From IMG/VR virus record IMGVR_UViG_3300047386_000233, positions 1 through 42,791 of that record: a stretch of 42,791 bases of DNA; one strand, given 5' to 3'. The stretch is from a virus. Positions 26,366-36,327 of this stretch are shown piece after piece. The translations under genes were made by a program, and so were the position numbers. Numbering within the stretch: the first letter of the stretch is position 1; each line of letters opens with the position of its first letter. The notes beneath the pieces were generated by a model, which did no database searches, was not told the origin of the DNA, and saw only the letters and a program-made list of their open reading frames with translations.

Positions 26366-26728
26366 TTATTCTTCTACCGGTGGCGCAGGTACTCCAATAG
26401 TCAACGTAACACTTGTAGGTGTAATCAAACTATCTATTTGATTTTGTATGCTTGATTCAATACTAGCAACTTGCTCGTCACCCATTGCTCCTTTAGTCCA
26501 AGCAACTACTTCATCATTTGTTAATTGATCAAATGGGATGAACTCTGTTATCTGGCTTGTGTCTAGGGATTGTGTTCCTATGTTTGTAGCTGAGTAAGCA
26601 ATTCCTTCTGGATTTAATTGATCTGAAGTACCTGTTACAATCCAGTGCACATTGTACACTACATCCGCTTCGTTGTTTTGTTCTGGGTAGCAATCTACTG
26701 TTTTGCAATTCCAATCGTAAGTTGTCAT
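26366..26728 (-). CDS. DUF7936-like small phage protein (120 aa)
   Basis: The pattern YDWNCKTVDCYPEQNNEADV, then VYNVHWIVTGT, and later FDQLTNDEVVAWTKGAMGDE, matches from memory a small family (DUF7936) found next to tail-fibre genes of marine phages. It has a soluble, mixed fold with a Pro-rich C-terminus. A tail-associated or fibre-assembly role is suggested only by position. Confidence 0.8.
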   Translation of the reverse strand: MTTYDWNCKTVDCYPEQNNEADVVYNVHWIVTGTSDQLNPEGIAYSATNIGTQSLDTSQITEFIPFDQLTNDEVVAWTKGAMGDEQVASIESSIQNQIDSLITPTSVTLTIGVPAPPVEE

Positions 26729-26752
26729 AATCGTTATTTGTTTATTTATTTA

Positions 26753-26959
26753 TTAATATTCTTCTTTTGTGTTATTTTCATCCGAATGAAAGTATAGTCT
26801 TATATCTTCAGGTTCGTGTAGAACTATTGTTTGTTCGTATTCTTCAAAACTGTAAAAATATTTACTGTTTAATAATAATATATCGTCTTTATATAAATCA
26901 TTATGGTTGTGAATATCCTCTAAAATTGGATAACCTATCCTTGGACCCAGCGTACGCCG
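26753..26959 (-). CDS. Open frame without ATG, possibly joined to the upstream gene by +1 frameshift
   Basis: After the 57-residue gene, the +1 frame is open for 68 codons down to a TAA at 26753. It reads like real protein in codon use (DDILLLNSKYFYSFEEYEQT, then VLHEPEDIRLYFH). It has no ATG, GTG or TTG; a CTG at 26950 is the nearest non-canonical option. Slipping +1 at CCA-TAA-T (26906-26902) would extend the 57-residue protein by 49 residues to 106. A single-base sequencing or assembly error would give the same picture. Confidence 0.5.
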   Translation of the reverse strand, partial: RRTLGPRIGYPILEDIHNHNDLYKDDILLLNSKYFYSFEEYEQTIVLHEPEDIRLYFHSDENNTKEEY

Positions 26960-27074
26960 CTACAAAGCCTTTGCTAGCAGCGCCGTTAAAACAAGAAACT
27001 AAATTATTAGGACCTTCAACTATATTAGCTCTTACGTCTTGTAGTGAAAAAGTATTTGTATTTGGTACTGCCAT
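26901..27074 (-). CDS. Small tail-associated protein ending in FRGYS motif (57 aa)
   Basis: The start (MAVPNTNTFSLQDVRANIVE) and end (KDRLSNFRGYSQP) resemble short phage tail proteins of the type 'SLxxVxxEL ... LSNFRGY', known next to tail fibres in Bacteroidetes phages, from memory. Its ATG overlaps the stop of the S74-type fibre gene (TAATG). The C-terminus may be extended by a frameshift (see the open frame that follows). Confidence 0.7.
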   Translation of the reverse strand: MAVPNTNTFSLQDVRANIVEGPNNLVSCFNGAASKGFVAAYAGSKDRLSNFRGYSQP

Positions 27075-30000
27075 TATTTCTCTAGTTTTTGTATTCTTGT
27101 TTCTAATTCAGCAATTTTTGCTATAAGTAAATCTATATAAGCAACAGACTTAAATCCTTCACTGTCTTCTCTTACAAACTCAGGGTTGGTTTTTTCTAAC
27201 TCTTGAGCTATAACACCATATCTTTTCTGTCCTTTTTCTGTTTTTAATTCAAAAGTTTTCCAATCTGCTTTAACTCTATTATCACATACTTTTTCAACAT
27301 TTTCTTTTAGTCTTTCGTCGGATGATAATATAAAGTTAGTTGCAGTAACGGTATTACTAAAAGTTGTTGCACCAGTTGCGCCCATAAACATTCTAGTGGC
27401 GTAACCATTACCGTTACCTAATCTAATAGCAAAACTAGAGTTTCCATCATCTCTACCTTGAAGAACTAAACCACCGTATTTAGAAAACGCTGTCTCAGTT
27501 TGAGCTGTAGGGTTTGTAGTGTATATAGCTGAACCGTCCGGCAAAGCATTTGCTTGCGCTTGCGATACGTATGATCTTATGTCAATATCTCTCCAGTTAC
27601 TAGTAGTATCTGTTGCTGATATTCTAATACCATTATTAGTTCCCGATATTACATCAAGTTTCAAGTTAGGACTTGTAGTTCCTATACCTAAGCTGCCTCC
27701 ATTAATGTAGCTGTTACCACTAGAAACTATTTTTGTTTGAAGGCTATTATCTGACCTCCTAAGCAACAGCTGAGCGCTTCCTCCATTAAACCACACTCCT
27801 GATGATGAAGTTCCCGAGCTGTTAAAACTTACAAAACCCCAATCACTACTTACCGGAGCTTGAGATCTTACAGTGCCATTAACGTGTAATTTATCGCCAG
27901 GAGTAGTCGTTCCGATACCAACGTTGCCTGTATCACCTTTAATTACCATTTTAGAGGAAGACCTCGTAATAAAATTGTGGCCATAATAACCTTGATACTC
28001 TAGCTTTGCCTCTGCAGTGCCAGTAGAGCCATTATACTTAATATTTCCGTGAACATAATAAGCTGTATCAAAAGATAATCTTTTATTGCTAAACATACTA
28101 ATACCTCCCGAAGAAACTACATCTGCATTTGTATCTGGAGCAGGTCCTAAAGTAGCTGTACCCACGTGCAGCTTAACCGCAGGATTAGTCGTACCGATAC
28201 CAACGTTACCGTTTGCTAAAACTGTTAAAGCCTCTCCAGAAGTACCGCTGTATATTCTATATCTATCGTTGTCAAATCTAAATGTTACAGGATTTGCAGA
28301 GGTAGATGATCCCTCTAAAACATACCCGTAATTAGTAGCTGAAAATAGCTTTGAGCCAAACGTAGATAGTACTTTTACGTGGTTAAAAGATGATGTACCT
28401 TGATCTATTTCTATAACATTACTACCTTGAACAGATATCTTACCAGGAAAACTAGATGTTCCATCAGCTTTGCCTATATACGTAGTATTTCTACCAGCCC
28501 AGCCGCTACTCCAGTTATCAGGTGAAGAGTTAACTTCTAACCCTTGTTCTGCATTTATATAAAGATATTCATTTGTTTGTCCTGTAGCGTAAGAATAAGA
28601 TTCTCCTGCATTCAATACAAGTTGCTGTCCATTACCTCTTATATCTCCTGCTATAGTTAATGCCCCTGAAAAAGTATCTGTGGTATTTAGTAGGTAGCTG
28701 TTTAAATCTCCTGAAGCAGGTACTCCTAAGAAAGTTCTAATAGCAGCTTTGTCACTACAAAATCTAATAAAGTCATCTGCTCCGTTATTAACCCTAAAAG
28801 CCATTCCCCCACTTATAGTGCTTTGATTTGCGTAATTAGACCTAAATAATCTTGCTCTAATATCAGCTGATGAAGTCCTATAAGCTATAGTATTAGCAGT
28901 TGCAGCAGTTGTTGCATTAGATGTTACTGTAAACGTAGTGTTGCCACTTTGATTTGCAGTTGCATCCATAGAGCCGCTTAAACCAAGACCAGAAGTTCGC
29001 CCGTCAATTTGACCATTTCCTATAGAAGCAGCGGAAGCATAATAACTTCCCTGTTGACCATCTAGTAAATCTGCATCTAAACCAGAACCTGCTCCGTCGT
29101 TGCCAGAACTCCATAACTTATACCAAGTACCCCACGTAGTTGCACTTGCTCCTATTCTTGTCCATAAGTTACCATTAGCAGTATAAGCTATGTTTATAGG
29201 CATTCCTCCAGATAAGTCTGTAGTATTGCTATAACTTCTCCAAGTCATTTGACCGTTGTAAGTACCGCCATCACTTAGCCCGTTTGTTGAATTAGACTTA
29301 AAGTCATAACGCACTCCGTTGGATGTTGTGTTTGGAACAGGATTAGTACTTCTTGTGTCAAAAGAAGGTAAAGAAACTGCATTTAATGTTACAGATCCAG
29401 AAGTTCCACCTCCATTAAGCCCACTTCCAGCAATTACTGCAGTTATATCACCTTGCGGAACTCCTGCTATAGCGTTATCTACATAAGCCTTATTAGCAGC
29501 ATCAGTAGTTGCACTTACTGTATCTACACCTTGTATTCTTCCAGTGCCTCCAAGCACTATATCTCCGCCTGATACCGTTAAGTCCCCTGCAAAAGTCGCA
29601 TTACCACTTTGAAAAAATTGTTGTTTTGAAACTCCACCGAAATCAAAAGAAAATATATCATTACTTGCTTCAGTATGCCATAACCCATAATTAGTAGCTC
29701 CGGCTAAATTTATCATAGGTTTTTTAGTGCCTGGTGTGTAAGGTACTAAAAACCCACCTGAAGCGGTTATTGTACTTGCTGCAGATATTGCCCCAGCCGC
29801 TGTAATACTCCAATTGTTACCTGATAAAGGATTGCCTCTAAAGAGATGATTATCACCACTTGAATTTCCATGGTATTGGGTGTTGGCATAATTATAGTAA
29901 GTGCTAACACCACTTTGTATATAAAAATTACCACCTGTAAAAGCAGTACGCCCTGCAGAATCACTATAAAAGTAACCATCAGTTCCATCTCCCACTCTTA

Positions 30001-30880
30001 GTCTTGGAACAGTTAAATTAGTTCCATCATATGAGAAATTATTATTAAATGATACGTTTGCCGTAGTGCTCCAAAAAGCTACTTTATTTGCAGCTCCTAA
30101 ACCTGATAATGTAGAACTATTATCTACTTTTTGCCAAGCGTCTGTACCTGCACCATTGTCTACATATATAGCCCAGTCACCAACAGCCCAATCGGTAATA
30201 CCTGATAGGTTTGTTGAACCTGCAACGGTAACAATCCAAAACTTTCCATTATCTTGTGTTGTCCCAGCAAGAGTTGGTGTGTCTGTAGATGCATTCCAGT
30301 TTCCTTCAAAAGCTAGTCCTGAAGGTATGTTTCCTATTTCTGTGTCTACATAATTCTTAGTAGCAGCATCTTGTGCACCTGTTGGATTTACAAGACTTGT
30401 TATTCTTGCGGTTGAATTAAGATTTAATTGCGTAGCATTTGTTAATTTAAGTATAGAATCTGTTGCATCATCTACGGCATTTAAATACATAGTTGCTGTA
30501 CCAGTAAATACAATACCTTCGCCTGGATCAGATATAACAAGCTGATTTACTCCCGATATATTATAATTACTACCAGTAATACCACCATTAGCTAGTGTTA
30601 AACCATCAATACCACCATCTGCGCCTATTTTACCGCTAAAACTTTTTATACCAGTTACTGTTTGATTTGTGCCAATTGTTACATAAGGACCACCAATTAT
30701 TGCAGAACCTGATCCGTCAACCCAATCTATACCTGCGGCAGTTGAAATTAAAACTTGGTTAGAAGCACCCGACTGGCCATTACTGTCTAGTAGCGTTCCT
30801 CCCGCTTCTAAACTAACTGCCGTAGATATGTTATTACCAGATATGTCTAATAATCTTCTTGTTCCCGTTACTGTAGCCAT
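27074..30880 (-). CDS. Tail fibre/tailspike with C-terminal S74 intramolecular chaperone (1268 aa)
   Basis: The N-terminal and middle parts carry repeated fibre modules (AATKNYVDTEIGN, AANKAYVDNAIAG, LDADLLDGQQGSYYA, and several GNVGIGTTNPAVKLHV-type repeats). The last 85 residues are a peptidase S74/ICD domain: LSSDERLKENVEKV with the cleavage-site Ser-Asp near residue 1186, then RYGVIAQELEKTNPEFV and a terminal trimeric coiled coil (LIAKIAELETRIQKLE). Such domains trimerise the fibre and then cut themselves off. This is probably a receptor-binding protein. It starts one base after the previous gene. Confidence 0.92.
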   Translation of the reverse strand: MATVTGTRRLLDISGNNISTAVSLEAGGTLLDSNGQSGASNQVLISTAAGIDWVDGSGSAIIGGPYVTIGTNQTVTGIKSFSGKIGADGGIDGLTLANGGITGSNYNISGVNQLVISDPGEGIVFTGTATMYLNAVDDATDSILKLTNATQLNLNSTARITSLVNPTGAQDAATKNYVDTEIGNIPSGLAFEGNWNASTDTPTLAGTTQDNGKFWIVTVAGSTNLSGITDWAVGDWAIYVDNGAGTDAWQKVDNSSTLSGLGAANKVAFWSTTANVSFNNNFSYDGTNLTVPRLRVGDGTDGYFYSDSAGRTAFTGGNFYIQSGVSTYYNYANTQYHGNSSGDNHLFRGNPLSGNNWSITAAGAISAASTITASGGFLVPYTPGTKKPMINLAGATNYGLWHTEASNDIFSFDFGGVSKQQFFQSGNATFAGDLTVSGGDIVLGGTGRIQGVDTVSATTDAANKAYVDNAIAGVPQGDITAVIAGSGLNGGGTSGSVTLNAVSLPSFDTRSTNPVPNTTSNGVRYDFKSNSTNGLSDGGTYNGQMTWRSYSNTTDLSGGMPINIAYTANGNLWTRIGASATTWGTWYKLWSSGNDGAGSGLDADLLDGQQGSYYASAASIGNGQIDGRTSGLGLSGSMDATANQSGNTTFTVTSNATTAATANTIAYRTSSADIRARLFRSNYANQSTISGGMAFRVNNGADDFIRFCSDKAAIRTFLGVPASGDLNSYLLNTTDTFSGALTIAGDIRGNGQQLVLNAGESYSYATGQTNEYLYINAEQGLEVNSSPDNWSSGWAGRNTTYIGKADGTSSFPGKISVQGSNVIEIDQGTSSFNHVKVLSTFGSKLFSATNYGYVLEGSSTSANPVTFRFDNDRYRIYSGTSGEALTVLANGNVGIGTTNPAVKLHVGTATLGPAPDTNADVVSSGGISMFSNKRLSFDTAYYVHGNIKYNGSTGTAEAKLEYQGYYGHNFITRSSSKMVIKGDTGNVGIGTTTPGDKLHVNGTVRSQAPVSSDWGFVSFNSSGTSSSGVWFNGGSAQLLLRRSDNSLQTKIVSSGNSYINGGSLGIGTTSPNLKLDVISGTNNGIRISATDTTSNWRDIDIRSYVSQAQANALPDGSAIYTTNPTAQTETAFSKYGGLVLQGRDDGNSSFAIRLGNGNGYATRMFMGATGATTFSNTVTATNFILSSDERLKENVEKVCDNRVKADWKTFELKTEKGQKRYGVIAQELEKTNPEFVREDSEGFKSVAYIDLLIAKIAELETRIQKLEK

Positions 30881-30881
30881 A

Positions 30882-32627
30882 TTATATTTTTTTACCTTTT
30901 AATTTAAATCTTGTCATTTTGTTTTTAATACTTGGGTTCATCTCTGAAGCGTACTTCGTGCCTAACATTATACTGTCTTTAGTGTCGCTCATTTTGTAGG
31001 CGTTTTTACTAGCATCACCGCTACCAGTAATTTTGCATAGCAATTGATTACCGCTAGATGAAAAGTTATGCTCCGCAGTATCTGTTCCCGTGTAAGACTC
31101 CCAAGATGCTCCATCGTTATTTGAAACAAAAAAATTGATTGAACACCCACTTGGTACAAAATAATCTATTTGATTCCAATAAACAAAGTCAATATCAGCA
31201 GAGTTGTCTAAAACGTACGGGCCGTAAGTTATTTCCCAGTTTTCTATTAATTCATTACGTAGTGAATCGCTGTATATCTTAAAACTATGACCATCATAAC
31301 CATAACCCATTTGTACCCACCAAGGAGTTCCATTAGCTGAGTACATTCTAAATATGTTGGTGCCATAATCTGATCTATAAGATCTACCTCTTCCAAGCGA
31401 AGTCGTGTCTTCGGTTACATTATCATGTCTATAAAGAGCAACATACCTGTTATTGGTAGTGTCAATCCACCCAGATATCATAGCTTTACCTCTATCTGCT
31501 GTTGTTGGTATAAAATCAGGATATCCTATCATTTTGTCAGTATTAGAGTTAGCGTTTGCTGTTTGATACTTCGCACCTGCTCTAAATAAGTTTGCATAAT
31601 TTTGACCCGGGTTTGTAGTACCTTCGTAGACTGTTTGCAGTATAGTAGGTTTTGTTCCTGTAAAGCAAGGAGTTATATCCACTTTCACGTGCCTTCCAGA
31701 GGCTCCAACCCAAAACACATTAGGCGCGTTTACAGGGTCTGGAATAAACCATCCTTGTTCGTAGCCGTCATCACCAGCTCCTGCATCACCTAAATCACAC
31801 CATACTGATTGAGGGTTGCTAGTAGAGGCATTTAGTATTATAGAAAAGTTAGCATTGTAGTAATTAGCCCACAAAATTCTGTCATTGTGTTCATCATACA
31901 TAGTCCAACCTCTATAGCCATTCCTATCAACCGCAGCAGAACCTGGATACATTATATTTCCAGCAGTCGCATCCATCCATAATCTTTCTTCTGCGCCTGT
32001 TGATATATTTCTACGCATTACTCTCTTGTAATGTCTTGCATCATATTCTGAAGCATATATCCAGTCACCAGCAGCAGACAAAGCGCCTGTATAATAAAGA
32101 CCTACACTGCTAACATAACCTCCTCCCGTATCTTGGGATCCTATAAATATTTGAGGGTTACTGTGAGTAGGTCTAGGGTCTTTTACAAAAGTAGTACCTC
32201 CGTTCAGTAGGCCACTATAGTCAAAAGTTGTATAACCATCTACATTATACGTCATTACAACTCCTTTGTGAGAATCTTTAGATATAGCTATAGACTGTAT
32301 GTGATTATAAGTGCTACCGCTATCTCTCCATAAAAAATTGGTGTCATGAAAAAGCTTAGTTAATGAGCCGTCGTTGTTTAACCTTCTAACCGCCATGCCA
32401 TCGCCCCAACCAACAGTAAATAGTAAATCACCATCTACTTCATAACTAGTGCAATAACCTATAGATCTATCGCCTCCATCATAATCACCGCTGCTACTGC
32501 TATGAGTGGTATTACTAATACCTCTCTTAGTAACAGGGACTATAGCAACCTGTCCAGAGTAATCATTCGTTGCACAACCTATTATTGATTGTATATTTGC
32601 TCTATCTAACGTAGTTGATTTATACAT
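30882..32627 (-). CDS. Tail-associated protein, beta-propeller-like (581 aa)
   Basis: The sequence has repeated blade-like segments with aromatic and Asp/Gly turns (SYEVDGDLLFTVGWGDGMAV, HIQSIAISKDSHKGVVMTY, GYRGWTMYDEHNDRILWANY). The C-terminal domain may bind carbohydrate (FVSNNDGASWESYTGTDTAE). It lies within the tail-fibre cluster, so host recognition is likely but unproven. The N-terminus starts inside the last codons of the small upstream gene. Confidence 0.78.
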   Translation of the reverse strand: MYKSTTLDRANIQSIIGCATNDYSGQVAIVPVTKRGISNTTHSSSSGDYDGGDRSIGYCTSYEVDGDLLFTVGWGDGMAVRRLNNDGSLTKLFHDTNFLWRDSGSTYNHIQSIAISKDSHKGVVMTYNVDGYTTFDYSGLLNGGTTFVKDPRPTHSNPQIFIGSQDTGGGYVSSVGLYYTGALSAAGDWIYASEYDARHYKRVMRRNISTGAEERLWMDATAGNIMYPGSAAVDRNGYRGWTMYDEHNDRILWANYYNANFSIILNASTSNPQSVWCDLGDAGAGDDGYEQGWFIPDPVNAPNVFWVGASGRHVKVDITPCFTGTKPTILQTVYEGTTNPGQNYANLFRAGAKYQTANANSNTDKMIGYPDFIPTTADRGKAMISGWIDTTNNRYVALYRHDNVTEDTTSLGRGRSYRSDYGTNIFRMYSANGTPWWVQMGYGYDGHSFKIYSDSLRNELIENWEITYGPYVLDNSADIDFVYWNQIDYFVPSGCSINFFVSNNDGASWESYTGTDTAEHNFSSSGNQLLCKITGSGDASKNAYKMSDTKDSIMLGTKYASEMNPSIKNKMTRFKLKGKKI

Positions 32628-32767
32628 TCTTTTATTTCAAATTTAAGTAATTGTATTGTATTGTCGTTAAATCCTTTTGGGGCATTATTAGCCATTTCCA
32701 TTTCTGACTCTAAAGCTAGCTCGAATTCAGCTAAGCATTTTTCCCAATATTCTCTTGTCTCTTCCAT
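32606..32767 (-). CDS. Small acidic helical protein in fibre cluster (53 aa)
   Basis: ATG at 32767 to TAG at 32606 fills the gap between two fibre genes, starting 2 bases after the upstream stop and overlapping the next gene by 22 bases. The protein (MEETREYWEKCLAEFELALE, ending LKFEIKECINQLR) is helical and acidic. Function unknown. A small fibre-assembly chaperone would fit the location. Confidence 0.7.
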   Translation of the reverse strand: MEETREYWEKCLAEFELALESEMEMANNAPKGFNDNTIQLLKFEIKECINQLR

Positions 32768-32769
32768 AA

Positions 32770-34677
32770 TTAAGATGCTACTACTTCAACCCAAAATTGG
32801 TGAAAATTACTACTAGTACCTACACTTCTCATGTAAGACGCATTCTGTCCACTGTAAACCAAAGTGGCATTTGATCTATTCAAAGCGGCTAATGTTGTTT
32901 GAGAATCCATGTATATTTCAATATGATCTATGAATCTTGAGTTTGGTTTTTCATATTGTATATAGTAAGCCGTGTTAAGGTTTACAACGGTCATGTTTGT
33001 TACAGATAATGCACTTACGGTATAAGATTTACTGGTTGTTGCAGCTGCTGAATATACCCCTTGGCGAACGGCATAGATACGATAGGACATAGTACCCCCG
33101 GTTACAAAAGTTGTATCTACTACGGTCATTGTTGATGAAAAATCATCAGAAGTTATTTGTCCTATAATACCATAATCTCCTCCGTCGTCAGAAGACCATA
33201 CTTGATAGTAATCTATATCTGAAGTAGCAGACTCGTTAAATTCTATTTCAATTGTTTCGCCTACTATTGTACTTGTTACTGTGGAGGGTGCCGCGGGAGT
33301 TATTATTGCAGCTACAGAGTTATCTACATAACTTTTACTTGCAGCATCAGTCGAGGCTACTGGAGTGGCTGGTATTGTCACTTGTCCAGTAAAACTACCA
33401 GTTCCAACTACATCTAATTTAGAAGCTGGACTACTAGTCCCGATCCCGACGTTGCCTCCGTTAAAATATGAAGTACCGTTGGCATTTAATTTAACCTTAA
33501 CAGAGTTGCTAGATAAGAGAAGAAGTTCACCTGCTCCACTTGTGTCTTCTAAAGAAAATATTTCATTAGTATCATTAAACCACTGAAAACCTTCTGTTAA
33601 CCCCGTGCTATTTATTACTGTTTGACCGTTTACCTCTAACTTAGCACTAGGACTAGTTGTCCCGATACCAACGTTGCCAGTGTTATCAATACGCATCCTT
33701 TCGGTATTATTAGTTCCGAATCTTAAATCACTATCTAATATTTGGTAGATTGTAGCATTTGTTGCATTCATTTGCAAACCGCCATTAAGTCTAGCGAAAC
33801 CGTTAACGTGAAGTGTTACACCCGGTGAACTTAAACCTATACCTACTCTACCAGAAGAAGTTGTTAATATTGTATTGCCAGGAGTACCTGCTCTAATTGT
33901 TAAAGGCGTAGTGTTAGCGGTTATGTCTCTAATTTGAAAGTTAGTGTTTACACCGACAGAAAAGTTTCCAGTATTATCTGTATCTACTAGTCTAATGTGA
34001 TTATTAGTAGTATTAACAAAAAGAGTACCATCTATATTAGCGTTACCATTGACATCTAGTTTCTGCCCAGGACTAGTCACCCCAATACCTAAGCGTTGAT
34101 TTGCATGATCTATATATAAGGGTGTTGGTACATCGTTACTCCTCATTATAGAAGAAACAGTAATAGACCCAGCGCTTCCTCCAGATACTTTACCTACTAA
34201 ACCTATATTTTGTATAAAATTAACACCAGTTGGTTTCGTTAAAGTTAAACCACCACCTGACTTAACATATATAGTGTCTCCAGTTACAGGTGTTACACCA
34301 TCTATTGGACTTGTTGTTATGTTTAAAAGCTCACCTGTTATTACTACTTTACCAAATGCATTGTTAACAAGGTCAGTCTGTAATAAACCTATAGCAGCCA
34401 TTTTATCTTCATCAGAAGCATCAGCAGCGTCTATCTCAATAACATCTGTAGCACCTACTGTACCTGTTTGATACACTGGCGTACCTTTAGATATAGTGAC
34501 ACCTGAAGTGTTTTTACATTCTATAACAACTAGTTTTGATTCTGAAGCAACTATAGAGGATTGGTCTATCCAGTTGGTTTGGCTACCAGTTGAAGAAAGT
34601 ATTTGACCAGCCGTACCTATATCATTACCTCCATCTCTGAGCCCAGCTTGTACTTCTATATCACTTTTAAACTTCAT
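32770..34677 (-). CDS. Tail fibre with FnIII-like C-terminus (635 aa)
   Basis: The N-terminal domain (about 1-190) contains KGTPVYQTGTVGATDVIEID, typical of phage capsid or tail decoration. It is followed by fibre repeats (RLGIGVTSPGQKLDV, NVGIGTTSPSAKLEV, GIGTSSPASKLDV) and one AASKSYVDNSVAA segment. From about residue 455 there are two fibronectin-III-like beta domains (IDYYQVWSSDDGGDYGIIGQ, IDHIEIYMDSQTTLAAL). Unlike the 1268-residue fibre there is no S74 domain. Probably a receptor-binding or side-fibre protein. Confidence 0.85.
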   Translation of the reverse strand: MKFKSDIEVQAGLRDGGNDIGTAGQILSSTGSQTNWIDQSSIVASESKLVVIECKNTSGVTISKGTPVYQTGTVGATDVIEIDAADASDEDKMAAIGLLQTDLVNNAFGKVVITGELLNITTSPIDGVTPVTGDTIYVKSGGGLTLTKPTGVNFIQNIGLVGKVSGGSAGSITVSSIMRSNDVPTPLYIDHANQRLGIGVTSPGQKLDVNGNANIDGTLFVNTTNNHIRLVDTDNTGNFSVGVNTNFQIRDITANTTPLTIRAGTPGNTILTTSSGRVGIGLSSPGVTLHVNGFARLNGGLQMNATNATIYQILDSDLRFGTNNTERMRIDNTGNVGIGTTSPSAKLEVNGQTVINSTGLTEGFQWFNDTNEIFSLEDTSGAGELLLLSSNSVKVKLNANGTSYFNGGNVGIGTSSPASKLDVVGTGSFTGQVTIPATPVASTDAASKSYVDNSVAAIITPAAPSTVTSTIVGETIEIEFNESATSDIDYYQVWSSDDGGDYGIIGQITSDDFSSTMTVVDTTFVTGGTMSYRIYAVRQGVYSAAATTSKSYTVSALSVTNMTVVNLNTAYYIQYEKPNSRFIDHIEIYMDSQTTLAALNRSNATLVYSGQNASYMRSVGTSSNFHQFWVEVVAS

Positions 34678-34699
34678 GTACTAGATTTTATTGTTATTA

Positions 34700-36322
34700 T
34701 TACCCTATTTTTTGTACTAATACTCTTACAGAGTTAGTAGGTGTAGCTGCAAATGTTATTGTAGCTTGCGTGGTTGAGCCTCTTTCAACATCGGCGTAAA
34801 CAGTCTCGTTTGTGGTTACATCGTAAAGTTGTATGATAACGTCTTTAGTTCCTAAACTATGTGTTATAGTAGCTGTATCTGTTATTGTTACAGCGTATGA
34901 ATTATCTGCGTTTGTTTCGGTGTTAGTTACCGTAGCCGTGCCATTAGAGTATGCAACTGATATACCAGTTCCACCAGCAACGATCACAGCTCCTTTTTGA
35001 GCAGCAGCTGAATCTTTTATACTAACAGTTGCAGTTCCACTCGAGTATGCGACTTCTATAGGATCTGACTCTGCGACTATTACAGCACCTTTTTGACTAG
35101 CTGTAGAATCTACAACATCTAAAGTAGCTGTACCATTTGTATATGGAACGGTTACTGTTGCGCTAGTTCCAGGAACTACATTTCCAATACCAACTGTTGA
35201 AGCATCAGCTAGATCAATGTTATTTTGTACAGTTGTCCAGTTAGCTAAAGCACTTGGATTATCTTGTTCTGCTATTAAAACATCACCTACTCTTAATTGC
35301 TCTCCGAAGAATGTACCGTCAGCTGTAACAGTGTATGTCCAACCTTTCTTTATACTATTTGGAGAAGTAGTTAGGTCTGGCGAATTTGTCGATGCGTTAT
35401 AACCACCTTGATAACTTAAAGCTCCTGTCACTGCTTGATCAACATATCCTTTAGTTGCAGCGTCTGTAGCAGAAGCTGGAGTTGCTAAATTTATTATTTT
35501 AGCAGTATTCATATTAAGATCACCTGTAATGCTTGTGTCAGCGTCAATGCTAACTTCGTCATTAAAGGTACTCATACCCTGTACAGTTAAATCGCCTTGT
35601 AGCGTTATAGTGTCATTTAAACTTACAGTTACTGTATCTGTTGCTCCAACAACTGTGGTTATGTTGGTACCACCGGCTATATCTAGAGTATTACCGCTGT
35701 TTATAACCTGATTAGTTCCCGAATCGGCTGTTACACTAAACGTGTAAGCTTCGGCTGAAGGCATTGTTACTGTTTTAACGTTTAAAGCAGTAATGTGACC
35801 AGTTGTATTAGTTGTTACAGAATCTACAACTGTAAATGTACCCGCGTAACCAGGAGAACCTGTAGATGTTGTATCTGTTCTAGTTGTTAAATCGTGATTA
35901 ACAATAGGTATTGGCCCTGTTTGATCTGTTACATTTATATAAGTACCGCCTTGTACTTCGGTTATATCGCCTTGAGGTACTGTCGCCCACGTATTATCTT
36001 TTGTTAAGAAACGTGTAGCTGCAACCGCTGTACCGTCCGAAGCAGAAAGATCCGCTGTAACCGTTACTGCCCCTGATGTTGCTGAGTTAGGAGTTAAATC
36101 AATATATGTACCATCTGTTGTTGTAATAGTTTCTACACCACCACCTACTTCTTCCCAGGAGGTGCCGTTGTACTGCTTTAGCACATTGCTTGTGGTATTA
36201 AAATACAACTGACCTTTCACAGGTGATGATCCTGCGGCTGCGTCATTTGGTTGATTTTCTATTACGCCTTGTAATAGCTCGTTTTGATTAAGATCAATAC
36301 TGTTTAAAAAGTTTATTGCCAT
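34700..36322 (-). CDS. Tail fibre protein (540 aa)
   Basis: The N-terminus (MAINFLNSIDLNQNELLQGV, then SSPVKGQLYFNTTSNVLKQY) is typical of phage fibre proteins. The middle has ATDAATKGYVDQAVTGALSY and a module similar to one in the 1268-residue fibre. Two near-identical repeats (ASQKGAVIVAESDPIEVAYS, AAQKGAVIVAGGTGISVAYS) precede a C-terminal domain (SLGTKDVIIQLYDVTTNETV) found at the tip of fibres in marine phages. The paralogous modules show this cluster grows by duplication and exchange. Confidence 0.87.
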   Translation of the reverse strand: MAINFLNSIDLNQNELLQGVIENQPNDAAAGSSPVKGQLYFNTTSNVLKQYNGTSWEEVGGGVETITTTDGTYIDLTPNSATSGAVTVTADLSASDGTAVAATRFLTKDNTWATVPQGDITEVQGGTYINVTDQTGPIPIVNHDLTTRTDTTSTGSPGYAGTFTVVDSVTTNTTGHITALNVKTVTMPSAEAYTFSVTADSGTNQVINSGNTLDIAGGTNITTVVGATDTVTVSLNDTITLQGDLTVQGMSTFNDEVSIDADTSITGDLNMNTAKIINLATPASATDAATKGYVDQAVTGALSYQGGYNASTNSPDLTTSPNSIKKGWTYTVTADGTFFGEQLRVGDVLIAEQDNPSALANWTTVQNNIDLADASTVGIGNVVPGTSATVTVPYTNGTATLDVVDSTASQKGAVIVAESDPIEVAYSSGTATVSIKDSAAAQKGAVIVAGGTGISVAYSNGTATVTNTETNADNSYAVTITDTATITHSLGTKDVIIQLYDVTTNETVYADVERGSTTQATITFAATPTNSVRVLVQKIG

Positions 36323-36327
36323 TTTTT

